DNA of 64,000 bases from Tridacna crocea (taxonomy: Eukaryota; Mollusca; Bivalvia; Cardiida; Cardiidae): NCBI GenBank assembly GCA_943736015.1, contig OX031063.1, forward strand, positions 31,802,172-31,866,171, read 5' to 3'. The number at the start of each line of letters is the position of its first letter. Position 1 is the first letter of the stretch. Position numbers and translations under genes: made by a program. The notes under the pieces were generated by a model. The model made no database searches. It had not been told where the DNA came from and saw only the letters and a program-made list of their open reading frames with translations. This document shows, piece after piece, positions 1 through 11,300 of the stretch.

Positions 1-394
1 GGTTAAAAAAATTCACCAAATCAAAAATAGAAAGAATTGAAAAACGTCACAGAAAGTGTATACCACATATTAAAACCAGCGGTCATTTATGTTTTTGTTT
101 TTATGCATATTGCCTTGCCACTAATTTTTCCTTTTTCGATTTTCTTTAGAAATAGCAACTCATTCCACATTATCCTCTTCTTTCATATTCATCTTCACCA
201 TTCGTTGCTTCATATCGTTATTGTATTTATAAATGTATAAAATATTCTGGGTCACATAAGAACATATAAGATTCAGTATTCTTTGGCGTGGATCTGTTAC
301 ATGTAAGAAAACCCAAACTGAGATTAGTGTTTAATCGGATATTCAGGGAATTAAATAATGGGTGTAACAATCGAATTATTTAACCTTCTCTTCT
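1..394. other. AT-rich intergenic DNA, no gene seen
   Basis: Low-complexity AT-rich sequence; the only open frame is short and shows no domain. Confidence 0.6.
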
Positions 395-612
395 TTAAGT
401 CTTTACTAAACGATCAAATATTAGATTTGTCCAAACTCATAGTATTTGTAGACGACAAGTAAGATGTGATTCAGTTGGAAGGGTTTTTCCTTGACTGGGT
501 TGAAAACATTTTGAGAAAAGAAGAAAATGCTGGTAACCAGCATTTTCTTCTTTTCCCACATTGTTTTCAAAAGTCATCTTCTTCCCCAGGGTATTTTTAA
601 AGCGGGATCGTT
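395..612 (+). mobile_element. Family A MITE, degraded copy
   Basis: TTAAGTCTTTACTAAACGATC left end and central palindrome GAAGAAAATGCTGGTAACCA around 535; the right end is eroded. Confidence 0.75.
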
Positions 613-937
613 TTCTATAGTGTTCACAATTAGAGAGAAAATATAAAGTATGTGGGTAGGTTTATTTGCATCTTTTTGCATTTTCAATAAAAAAAAAAAA
701 TGTTAAAAATAGACCAAGTTGCTAATGATCGAGGCTTGCATAAACTTTCCACATGGGAAGGAAGGATGTAAAACCAAAATCATTCTGTGAATGTTTGGCC
801 TGATCTTGGCTCTAAACTCTCTACAAAATGTACGTATAGTGGTGCATGGCAGGAAAAAGGGTAAAAAAGGGCGCTAAAAATAACATGTGACCCGATTCTA
901 CTTTAGCAGTTTTGCCTAGGTGAGGTAAACAAATCTG

Positions 938-1060
938 TTAAACTTTATCCTGCTAAAGAAATAAAATGAAACTTTAAGTTATAATTTGGGAGAAAACTTT
1001 CATTATCAGACAGTGTTGATCGAGGTACATGTAGCATCAAGCTGTAAGGTATTGATTGAA
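938..1060. mobile_element. Family B MITE, partial
   Basis: TTATCCTGCTAAAGAAATAAAATGAAAC end and a CAGACAGTGTTGATC remnant; cut off by the following family A copy. Confidence 0.5.
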
Positions 1061-1180
1061 ATTTTGAAATCTGTTTAGTCAAGAGTAGAAAACATTGTGG
1101 GATAAGGAGAAAATGCTGGTTACCAGCATTTTCTCCTTTTCCACAATGTTTTCTAACAGCTTCCTTCTCAGGGTGATAAT
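1050..1180 (+). mobile_element. Family A MITE, 5' truncated
   Basis: Starts within the element; keeps GTAGAAAACATTGTGGGATA, the full central palindrome, and the TTCTCAGGGT segment. Confidence 0.7.
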
Positions 1181-1483
1181 AGTCTTATCCTGACGCGTTT
1201 GCTATCAGGGTCTTTCGTCGTTCCTCCAACCCCACCCCCCCTACACACACACACAATGTTGTTTCATGTATACCTTCACTTTTTCTGCTGTCTTGTAGAG
1301 TGATCAATTACAAAGCGAGCATTTCTCGATTTTGTTTTTAGATCTAAGCCATTATGTTAAAGAAACTTGTACAGTCACTGGTTGCTGAGGTAGAACGGCA
1401 GAATAGAAAGATGATTTCAGCCACTTGTAAGCATGATAAAGCTTTATAAGTAAATGGAGAGAATAGGCCAAGATCAAGACCAG

Positions 1484-1672
1484 GGCCTGTATTCACCAAC
1501 CATTCCTAAGAACATTCTTGGTCTTATTCTTCAAGATTTCATGACCATGAAAGTAACAGGACTGCTGATTGGCTAAACCATTTGGATTAGCCAATAAGAA
1601 GTCCTGTTACTTTCACATGGACAAAATTCTGAAGAATAAGACTAAGAATATTCTCAAGAATGGTTACGATTC
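1484..1672. mobile_element. Family E MITE
   Basis: GGCCTGTATTCACCAACCATTC at the left, reverse complement at the right; hairpin core GATTGGCTAAACCA/TGGATTAGCCAAT around 1568-1600. Confidence 0.8.
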
Positions 1673-1752
1673 ATTATATCATCACACTCTGGAACAATCT
1701 TAGTTTACTCTGTCCACAAGATATGCCTACGGTGGCTCGTGGTAGCACAACG

Positions 1753-1973
1753 TTACCAAACGACAACATTATAGGATAGTCCAAATTGAAAGCATTTGCA
1801 GACGACAAAATAAAAGTGACTGAAAACTTGAAATTTGTTTTGTGGAGGGTAGAAAACTTTGTGGGAAAAGGAAAAAATGCTGGTTACCAGCATTTTCTCC
1901 TTTTACCCACAATTTTTTCTAAAGGCTTCTTTCTCAGGGTCGTCAAAAGTAGGGACTGTGTGGTAATGGGTTA
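1753..1973 (+). mobile_element. Family A MITE, nearly complete
   Basis: Runs from TTACCAAACGACAACATTAT to GTGTGGTAATGGGTTA, with the central hairpin at ~1850-1920. The right flank has lost the last A of TTAA. Confidence 0.85.
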
Positions 1974-2493
1974 GATGAATTCTTGGGCGTCCTCAGATGG
2001 TATGTCTTGAAAACTTAAACACCACGAAAATCAATTCTTTTATCCGTAGAATGCTATACACAGTCTTGGCTTAGATAGTTCCAGAGACAATAAGGATAAG
2101 GAATAAACTGTCTGTATATAGGGTAAAGTTAAATTTAAGGGTCAGAAATAATAGTCTGCTGTTTGATCTGATCCGTCCACTTTTGGTGAAAGATTTTGTA
2201 TTATACAAAACACCTATTCGGAGAAGGTTTAGGAAATAATGGAAGCATAATTTTAGATATAAAATTTGATAAGGATTGCATATCGGTATATCTGTCAGAA
2301 AGAGAATAATTATGTTTCCTAGCAATGGCGCTTAATTCTGCACACAAATTTGTCTGGAAGAGCAAGTAAAGCCAAGGTATAGTTTTAAGGAACTGTAGTT
2401 AATTAAGCATAGAATTACTCATCACCCACTCATTTGATTTATTCCTGCTTACATCTGGTTATTAATCCCACATAAAGAATCCAGTACATTTTT

Positions 2494-2498
<5 letters not shown>

Positions 2499-2530
<32 letters not shown>
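2499..2530. repeat. (AG)16 microsatellite
   Basis: Uninterrupted AG dinucleotides. Confidence 0.95.
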
Positions 2531-2531
<1 letters not shown>

Positions 2532-2980
2532 ATAATAGTAGAAAATGCTGGTGACCAGACTTTTTTTCACAAAATAATTTCTATCCTATCAAAGACAGAT
2601 TCGAGCAACCATAGATTTATCTTCAAATACAATGCACTTTAAATTTGATCCAAAATGTAGTTTGCTGAAGTGTTAAACAAAATTAATTTTTGGTGAAATC
2701 GTCTTTTAGTTAACTATATCGAGGGCATCGTAATCGCTGTAGTGTATTGTACACATTTTAGTTTTTCTCACAATATGCAGCGCCAAAAGGTCTATTTGTA
2801 CAAAAATAACCAGCTCTATTTATATCATAATTTCACGTCAAACGCTAAAATAAGCTCATATCACCCTCATTACATGCCCGAGATCATTTACTGGGATTTT
2901 CTTGGCAATAGAACCTTTTACACCATTAAACAAATCACGTTTATGTCAGACAGGCAAACAAAGAAATATACAGAAATACA

Positions 2981-3008
2981 GATAGATAGATAGATAGATA
3001 GATAGATA
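2981..3008. repeat. (GATA)7 microsatellite
   Basis: Perfect tetranucleotide run. Confidence 0.95.
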
Positions 3009-3149
3009 ACTTTAAAAAATGCCATTTTTTTCACAAGGACGAATTTAGCAAGGGTCTGTATGCCATGCCTATGGACACCCCTACGTAACCAGCGTTGCGA
3101 GGGTCAAGCCTGAATTTCCTGACAACTGATTCAACTCCTACTACATGTA

Positions 3150-3541
3150 GGTCTTTACCAAACGACAGAATTCTAGACTTGAAAAAACTGAAAGCACTTA
3201 CAGATGATAAATTATATGTTTAGCACTGAAAGGGTAAATTTTGCCTCGAAAATTGGAAATGTAAAACTTGTTGAAAATTTCAGTCCTTAACAACCCTGAG
3301 AAGAAATCTTTTTAAAACATTGCCGGAAATAGCAGAACCAGAATTTGCTCCTGATACCATAATGTTTCTACCCGTCCTAAATCGAATTTCAACAATGGAG
3401 TCACACTCTTTGTGTCGCCTGAATATGCTTTTAATTTGAACAAGTCTAAAAGATTTGTCTTTTGGTAAAGAGTAAATAGGTAAGTTAATTTGATCAAGTC
3501 TGAAAAATATGTCGTTTGGTAAAGAGTAAATAGGTAAGATA
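3150..3541. mobile_element. Family A MITE, decayed and expanded, with duplicated end
   Basis: Left end GTCTTTACCAAACGACAGAA; the right end GTCTTTTGGTAAAGAGTAAA is present twice, at ~3430-3485 and ~3487-3541, as a ~58-bp tandem duplication. The central palindrome is lost. Confidence 0.6.
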
Positions 3542-3856
3542 AGAAGTACAACAGTTCATAAGAACTGTCTACACATAGAAAAGCCCCTAAGTTTTATGTT
3601 ATCTGTTCTTAATTAACCCTTTTTTTGAAGAAACAGGGGAAATACCTTACCTAGAAAAATTGTACTAAAGACTTCAAACCCTCATAAGGAACTCTCGTAT
3701 CATTTTTCGAAATGTTTTCATAACTGTTTGCATGTATAAAATAATAACGATCAGCGATTTAGTTTGTGTTCAATGAATATCCATGTCAGTGTGAATATGC
3801 AACTGGTTATATATCAAAGTGAAGGGCTGATGCCGACTGAGCGACCTCGAAATCCT

Positions 3857-4066
3857 TACCCTTGGCTGGTAAGCTCTCGACTAACTGACATTTTGCAGAC
3901 AATGTAGATCAAGACAAGACTGCACGTTTTGTGCAGTATGATCTTGATCTAGACTATCTGCAAAAGGAGATATAAATCCCCCATTATTACCTTTGAAAGA
4001 AAAGACTTCGGTTTTATTTGTCGGTTTAAATGTTTCATTTCACTTATTTAGTAGGCAAAGGGTTAA
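3857..4066. mobile_element. Family B MITE
   Basis: Core CAAGACTGCACGTTTTGTGC near 3915 with GACAATGTAGATC/GATCTAGACTATC arms; right end …AGGCAAAGGGTTAA closes on TTAA. Confidence 0.75.
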
Positions 4067-4389
4067 TTTGAAAGTGAGGATCGCATTACAGAATCTGTTT
4101 TCTCTTTGTCAGAGAGTTTCTAACACGTGCATGGCATGTATACAACAAAATTAGCGTTCTAATAGAGGCCTTTCTTTTGTAATGTGCACTAGAAAATGTG
4201 GAAGTGATCTTTGAAGGAGATATCGCAGGTTTGTTGGTTTTGCTTTTGCTTTTTCGTGTTTCGGTTGAGTATTAATTTTTCCCATTTTTCTTCAAAGTTT
4301 CACATGTTTGCCTTTTCGTATACCTTTAAATATGTTTTTCGTTTTAGGAAGCAGAGTCTGGACCCGTAAATCGAACCTTGTGTCAACCC

Positions 4390-4610
4390 TTAACCTTTTA
4401 CCAAACGTCAAATTTTGGACCAGACCAATTTGAAAGCATTTTACAGATGACAAATTAACAGTTGCTAAAAAGATTATTTTTCTAAATAATAGGGTAGAAA
4501 ACATTGTGGGAAAAGGAGAAAATGCTGGTTACCAGCATTTTCTCCTTTTCTCACAATGTTTTCGAAAGACTTCTATTCCTAACCCGTAAAAACCAGATGT
4601 AGTTGTGTAC
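4390..4610 (+). mobile_element. Family A MITE
   Basis: TTAACCTTTTACCAAACGTC at the left, full central palindrome 4500-4564; right terminus eroded after CGTAAAAACCAG. Confidence 0.82.
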
Positions 4611-5149
4611 CTTGTTTATTTGAATGACTTAAATGCAGGGCCTGATTGCCAGGCTAATATGCACCCAGTAGCGCATAGTAGTTTAAAGATTAAGGACCTT
4701 GCACTGTAAGGAATAAAATTGTAGTCTTTTGGTCTAACTTTTCGCCTCCCTCCTTATCTTTCATTTACAAAAAAAAAAAAAGAATCTGTCTTTCTTTTTT
4801 TATTTCTTTTCAGCCTATTTACATCGGCTGTAAAAGTATTTAAATAAGCACAGAAAATTGCACATATTCTGTGGACGTGTCCCGAAAATCGTGTTACTTC
4901 GATGCATTTAACGGCAAATTACATGTACTTCTGAGAAGGCTGAAATAAATAGAATTCATTTTTTTCTTATAGAGAAATTCATCATAACTTTATGATGGTT
5001 GTTTATACTTGAATACTTTGCGGATTTTCTTTTATCCATCTTCGTGCCATAATGAAAACAAGGGCTTTTGGAGAACACATAGATCAAGACCAGACTACAC
5101 ACAACCCGCGATCTTGTTCACTTGTTTAGCCAAGTCCGTAAGATAAAAA
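4611..5149. other. Intergenic, nothing recognised
   Basis: AT-rich, short frames only. Confidence 0.55.
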
Positions 5150-5355
5150 TGAGCAATCTTCTTTGATAAAGGGTTTTATCGCAAAAAGCATCGACTCAGG
5201 TCAGCCTGCGCAGTCCGCGCAGGCTGACCTGAGTCGATAATTTTTGCTAGTAGTCCATTTCGTATTGTCAAAGGACCAGTTTATTTCATGATTCGGTGGG
5301 TTGTTAGATAAAACTGGTTCTATGGATCAACAATTTACTATGTGATTATTTTCTT
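5150..5355. mobile_element. Family D hairpin element
   Basis: Core hairpin ATCGACTCAGGTCAGCCTGC / GCAGGCTGACCTGAGTCGAT at 5190-5239, perfect over 20+ bp; followed by the TTTTGCTAGTAGTCCATTTC tail shared with other D copies. Confidence 0.75.
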
Positions 5356-5379
5356 GCTATAATGCATTGCTGCAAAATC

Positions 5380-5480
5380 TAGAGCAGTCCTAAAATGCCG
5401 CCTTGGATAAGCCTGATCCTAGATGATACTTTACGCAAATGTCCCGATGCCCCTTTTTCGCGTTTTGGAAATCAAGAGGG
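5380..5480. mobile_element. Family C MITE, right-end fragment
   Basis: Contains GGATAAGCCTGATCCTAGAT, TTTACGCAAATGTCC and CCCTTTTTCGCG in the order seen at family C right ends. Confidence 0.55.
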
Positions 5481-5521
5481 AAATAATAGTTGATTTTACT
5501 GTCTCAACCTTTCCGACATTA

Positions 5522-5680
5522 ATTCATTCGATAATTACATACCCACACCATTTTCTTTTAGTGACAGATTTTTTTTCTAGAAGACAGTAAACAGAAATGA
5601 TTTCATTCGATAATTATATACTCACACCATTTTCTTTTAGTTGCAGATTCTTTTTTCAGAAGACAGTAAACAGAAATAAC
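5522..5680 (+). repeat. 79-bp tandem duplication carrying the exon 1 splice acceptor
   Basis: Two near-identical copies, each running from ATTCGATAATTA through a polypyrimidine tract and AG to AAGACAGTAAACAGAAAT, 79 bp apart. The first copy has TTCTAG|AAGACAG and the second TTTCAG|AAGACAG, so two competing 3' splice sites precede the otopetrin start codon. Confidence 0.85.
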
Positions 5681-6153
5681 TCACTGTCTTTCAACATTTA
5701 CAAGACAACAATGAGTCACAAGCATAGTGCAGAACACGGGTCTAAGTCATTCACCAACGGAAGTTGTTTAAGACCCGGGATACAGGAGTCAGACACAGGG
5801 GACAGTGGCGAGGAATCCGAGCCCACCTACAGACATTATGACAATTTTGAAACTGATGTTTGTCTAACCCAGGACGAAGACGATGAGCCACTGGGTTCAA
5901 GTTCTCCCGTAATAAAAGTTAAAGAAATAGGAGCCAAAATAAAGCCAAGAGACATCCCGGAACAACCGAAACCGGATGTGATAATCCGCGAAGGACGGGA
6001 ACCAATTCCACGAGACGATTTTACGCTGGGCATCAACAATAGGAACGCCAGCAGTGATACTGACACCGAAACAGAGCGTATTCCGGGTATTGGCGGGAAC
6101 GCGACAGATGATACAACCACCACAAGTACGTCCGAATCCGAAGAAACCCAAAT
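5660..6153 (+). CDS. Otopetrin exon 1 (5'UTR end plus N-terminal tail)
   Basis: A polypyrimidine tract and AG end at 5659, so this probably begins as an internal exon with 51 nt of 5'UTR; the ATG is at 5711. It encodes residues 1-147 and part of 148: acidic, Ser/Thr-rich, with an SDTDTETE run and a DDTTTTSTSESEE run, consistent with a disordered cytosolic tail. Donor AT|GTAAGT at 6154, phase 2. Any first non-coding exon and the promoter upstream were not identified. Confidence 0.8.
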
Positions 6154-8327
6154 GTAAGTTACATTTTGGGAACATAGCTTGTTTTGTTGCTTTGCTATTT
6201 CAATTTCGAATGATAGGAGTTTACTTTTTCCTTTTTTTCATGAAAGTAACATATTATCACAGTAGCCGTTAACTTTCTGATTTGGATCGTGGATTTTTAG
6301 GCTTTATTATTTTTACTACGAAATGACGTTTTAACATTTTTTTAACTCAAGGCTACATTTTTCGTAAGTTTTTCAGAGTTCTCTTACATACCTGCTGACT
6401 GTGTGAATCAAATGATCCACAAAGCAGGCTAAGCGTTTTTTTGTCTTGTTATATGCATTATACATTGATATCAGATTGCATAGAGTATGTTGTCAAATTG
6501 TAGAAATGTACAGGCCGGTATCACTACTATATGTGAAACAAAATAGGCTGCGCAATAACACTCGTAGATCTATATTAGTACTTTATGCTTTGATCTAAGT
6601 ACTATACCACCCTCTCTTCTATGCCACAGATGGGTACCAGTGTCTAAAAGACCTTCAGCCAAAGCAGCAGCAGCAGCAGACAATACAACGCCGACAGGGT
6701 CTTCAAATGGCAGCGACAGTGGTCGTCCTCAAAGTTTGGTACACAAAATCTCTGGACAGGCAAACAACTTCTCAACCGGAAGTCTCACAATAATGACGTC
6801 ACCAACTGGGCAACAGATGGATAGGGCAAGCATTACCACAGGGACTTTGGAGGAAAGACGGGGGTCGAAAGACTCCTGGCAAACTTTTAAATCTCGAGTG
6901 AAGAAAAGTGTTTCTCCTCCGAAACACCTCAGTCTCGGTTTGTTGCGCCACGACGACAGAACAGGGACAATTACCTTGGATATTAGAAACATGTCTAACG
7001 CTGAAGCAGGTTTGAGTTTCTAATGTCTGTGAATATGTATTGTAGTGCGAATATAACAAAGTCTGTTGTCTTGCAAATATTTTTGTGAACTGGTTGATTT
7101 TTGTATTTGAGAAGTGAGTAAAGACATGTCACATCTCCCTCTCTCTCTCTCTCTCTCTCTGACCGAACGTCTTTCCCAATTCACTGTGAATTCTCAACCC
7201 AACTACTCTGTTTTTAATCGTACAACAGGGTTCGTATTAAAAAATATTCATAAGAATTGTTTTTGTATTATGTTGAAGATTTTTCAAGATTTGAAAGTAA
7301 CACAACTTGTGATTGGCCAAACTATTTGGTTTAGCCAATCAGACGTTGTGGTGCTATCAAAGGATGAAAATTTCTTGAGAACCAGGCAAAGAATACTGCT
7401 TAGAATAGATGGTGGATACGGACCCTGGGCATCCATACAACAAAATGATAAAGGGTTTTACTTTTTCCTTCCCCCACCCTCAATTTTGACATAGTGTGAT
7501 GGAAGTATATGTCGGGTTACTACTTTTCCAATCTAGTATCTAAATTTTGATTCCGTTTACATTTCTTGGAAAATTGAAGTACAAAGGCGGATCTTGTATT
7601 TTGCAAGTAGACTCCAGACACTGCTTTAACCGTGTTACCGGAAAGGTTATCTCGTCAAGTTCAGCTTTAATGACCTGTAATTTGAAGTAATTTGTTTTTC
7701 TCGACATGAATCATTTAACGTCACACATTATTTCCAACCCTTTTCTTACTCGTTCAGCGCTATAGGCGATAACAGAGGCTTTTGCGGACGGCATAGATAC
7801 AGGATCAGACTGCACAGAACGTGCAGTCTGATCCTGGATCTATTTTGTCCGCTTTCCCATCAAGCCCATAGATTAACAATCTTTTACTTTCGAAGGGAAA
7901 TATTTTCAGGCGTTGAAAGAGGATGAATTACTGAATAAAACACTTAGCTTTTTTTAAATGAAAATATATTTGTATTCATCAGATGTGCTATTTCTCGATA
8001 TCCTACCGGAAAGCATAAAATAATGTTTATTTTCTATTTATCCATTTTATTATTTCCATTATTTTTCAGGCCTTGGGCCATTCCAGAGCGAAAATGAAGC
8101 ATTTACGAGTGAGAACGAGGCGAGTAATACAATACAGGGTAGAGCCACTAGACATATACCGGAAGAACATAACAGGTAATGTTTTAGATTATATTTAATC
8201 ACCCTGCTAAATGAGTCAAATAAAACTGTCAAACTGATAGTAAAAGCCCAAATACGCTATTTCAAAGGTGTCTAGAAGAGAAAGACTAACTAAATGATGT
8301 ACAGTGTCTTGTTTAGAATTCGAGAAC

Positions 8328-8383
<56 letters not shown>

Positions 8384-11300
8384 CTGTTGAGGTTTGATTG
8401 GAAAACATTATCATTTGTACCTATAACAGGTGACTTTTTCTTCTCTTTCAAATGAAGTCGCATTAAAATAGCATTTCATCATCGTTGGGTTTGTTGACCC
8501 TTGCCATGCAGCATAAAGCCATGTGGCGAGCAACTACTGGTTTTTTAAAAATAGCATTTGCCCAGAAAGTCCTCTTAAATACATGCAGCTGGCCAAATCA
8601 TCCGTGGCGAAAACGTTCCAACCAAAACAGAAATGGCTAAAATGTTCGTGACCAAAATGTCCTACATTCTTCTGAAACATGGCACCGCTCTTGAAATTGT
8701 TTATTAATAGATACTAAACCAACCGTAGTTTTGGGGTAGATAGATAAATAAATGATTTATTCAGTTTTACAGACAACCTGTGTATTACGTGCAGCCTTAT
8801 ATACATGTTACTGGTCAGTGTGACTGGGTTACTGGTACCTATAGCAGAGCTGTTTGTAACTGAATCGACACCAGCTCTCTTCGAGGTAACTCTTTTTACT
8901 ACTTGTTGTGTACATATAAACTCTATAATAGGTAATTTAATACAAGTTGTTTCATATCCATGAACGGAACGATATGACCAATCGGAACAAATGTATATAT
9001 TTTTGTTTCTGATCGTTAGAGAAATCGAAATTCAAATAAGGATGTACAAAAATCTGTTCATATAAACAGCAAAATGCTTAAATATATTAAACCTATAGAA
9101 CTTATTTTCATATCTACGTTCTGCTGAATAGGAGTTTTTATATGTGCTTGGAAAGGAACAATAGTAGTTAATGAACATCTCAGACATAGTTGTAAAGAAA
9201 ATTTCTAAACTGACGGTGTTCTATCGTCATTCGCTTGATAAAAGGAACATGATTCATCCATGTTCATCAACCACTCTAGAGAAACTTTCTTGTTTTATTC
9301 TTCAGAATTTTCTAAATTTGAAAGTAGTACAACCTCTGATAGGCTTAACCATTTGGTTTAGCCAATCAGAAAAAAAAAAAAAAAAAAAAAAATTATCTTG
9401 CATTCAAATTTAGAAAGTCTTCAAGAACAAGACAAAGAATGTTCACAAGAATAGTTGGTGAATCTGGACCCAAGGTTAACTCCATCAGCATAAATATTTA
9501 TAATAACTATCAGCTCATTATGGTCCTAGTGAAGTGAAATTAAGGTAGTGCACCCCTTATCAAAACCAATTATTTTCACTATAATATTATCCTACAAAAT
9601 TTGCTATGATAAAAAAAAGAGTATTATTTTACAAATTCAGCCGAACCACTTTTTACTTTTTCCGTCTTAGAATTATCATTTATAAATCTAAAACCATTAT
9701 ATTCTCATTACAAAGTGAAATAATAAATACCTCCCTTTTCAGTATCACCAAATACTTTCAAGATAGACATCAAAGGAATTTCTGGTTGGTTAAAAATGTG
9801 CAAATGTATTATATCAGTTTAAATCCTTTTTATCATAATCAGCTATCTATTGAAATTTTATTCCATCTTGCACTCGAAGCATTTAGGGGTCTACTACCTT
9901 AAGAACAAAAAATTGTAGATCAGTCTTGATTTTGGAACTCTTATAAAACCAGAGAATTTACCTGGGAGTCAAAAGTGTGAGACCATGAAATCCGTCATGC
10001 GTTTCATGTTATCATTTCAAGCATTCAATGTTTGGCAAGATAACTACTGATAAGGCCATGAAAAACCCGTTCTTTGATTGAAATTCGCGTACTTTTGAAA
10101 CCTTTAAAATTGAAAATAAAAAGGTGAAGGGAAATCGTAAATATAGACACCACTACCGTTTCATCTTGAAAATAACTTCACCTGATGTGCAATACATGTA
10201 TATGTTTTTTGAATCTCATAAAAATGTAACAGTGCTAAAGACCGAAGAGCTTTAAATAGGAGGGAGTGATGGTATTCTAAAGCCTCTTTGTCGCAGAGCA
10301 TGCATGTCTCATATATAGTTAGTTAGTTAGTTAGTTAGTTGATAGTGTGGCGAAAGTTGAACGTGCCGTCCGATCTTTGATCTAGATTAAGAATTTTTAT
10401 TGAATATTCAGACAAACGTAGTAGCAACAACGTTTCCTCCTTTACTGTTGGAATCGGTAGAGAACCGCTTTCCTACTTTTCGAAGGTAAGCGTCCAGGAA
10501 ATGGCCAGGTACCTAAGTGAACTAAGTTTTGACGATTTCTGTATTTCTTTCAGGGATTTTACGTCTACTTACACGCCACCAGTATTTTGTTTCTCTCTTA
10601 TGTGAATCTCTACCTTCTTGGAGTCAGGACCTCATTATTTCGACGTACTGAAAGAACTGTTATATCGCCATTGAACCGAGGGAAAAACCACGTGACCGAT
10701 GATCTGTACACACAACATACAGGCAGTTTTTATTTGCGGATAGGTGTCGTTGGTAAGTATGAAACTTATTGGTTTAGAAAGCTGCAAAAGAAAAGGTAAT
10801 ACTATTTACAATTGAAATCAAAATCAAGTGCGTGGTAACTCTTCAATGCAATTAGATGTACACATGCAGTTATATTATTCTGTACTGATGGATATAGACA
10901 TCTTTTCTTTAATGTTTTGCAGATCCTTATATTTTAAAAAACAAAGTTCAAACAGTATTAAGCAGGTTATATCTGGCATCAGAGTCCGTATTTACCCACC
11001 ATTCCTTACAACAGTCTGAGTCCAGTTATTGATTTTAGACAGTGCACTACTTCTGATTGGCTGAACCACTTGGTTTAGCCAATTAGAAGTTGTGCTACTT
11101 TCAAATGAAGAAAAATTCTTGTGAATACGACTCAGACTCTTCTCAAGAATGGTTGGTGAATATGGATCCAAATCACCTCCACATGCATTTGCTTGAATGG
11201 AATATCTATTAATTTAACAGGTTTTGGTATTGGCAGTATGATAAAAAGTGGCCTCCACTTTGGAGAGTACTTTGGTGTGACGTCATCCTCTTATTGTAGT

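Larger units (their letters stand above)
1974..3149. other. Intergenic, no gene; two microsatellites
   Basis: AT-rich. Contains a (GA)n run at 2499-2530 followed by a decayed GAAAATGCTGGTGACCAG fragment of family A, and a (GATA)n run at 2981-3008. Confidence 0.6.

Noticed and set aside
8773-8885. Alternative exon 4 start after the second AG
   Set aside because: Joined to exon 3 it shifts frame and soon meets a stop.
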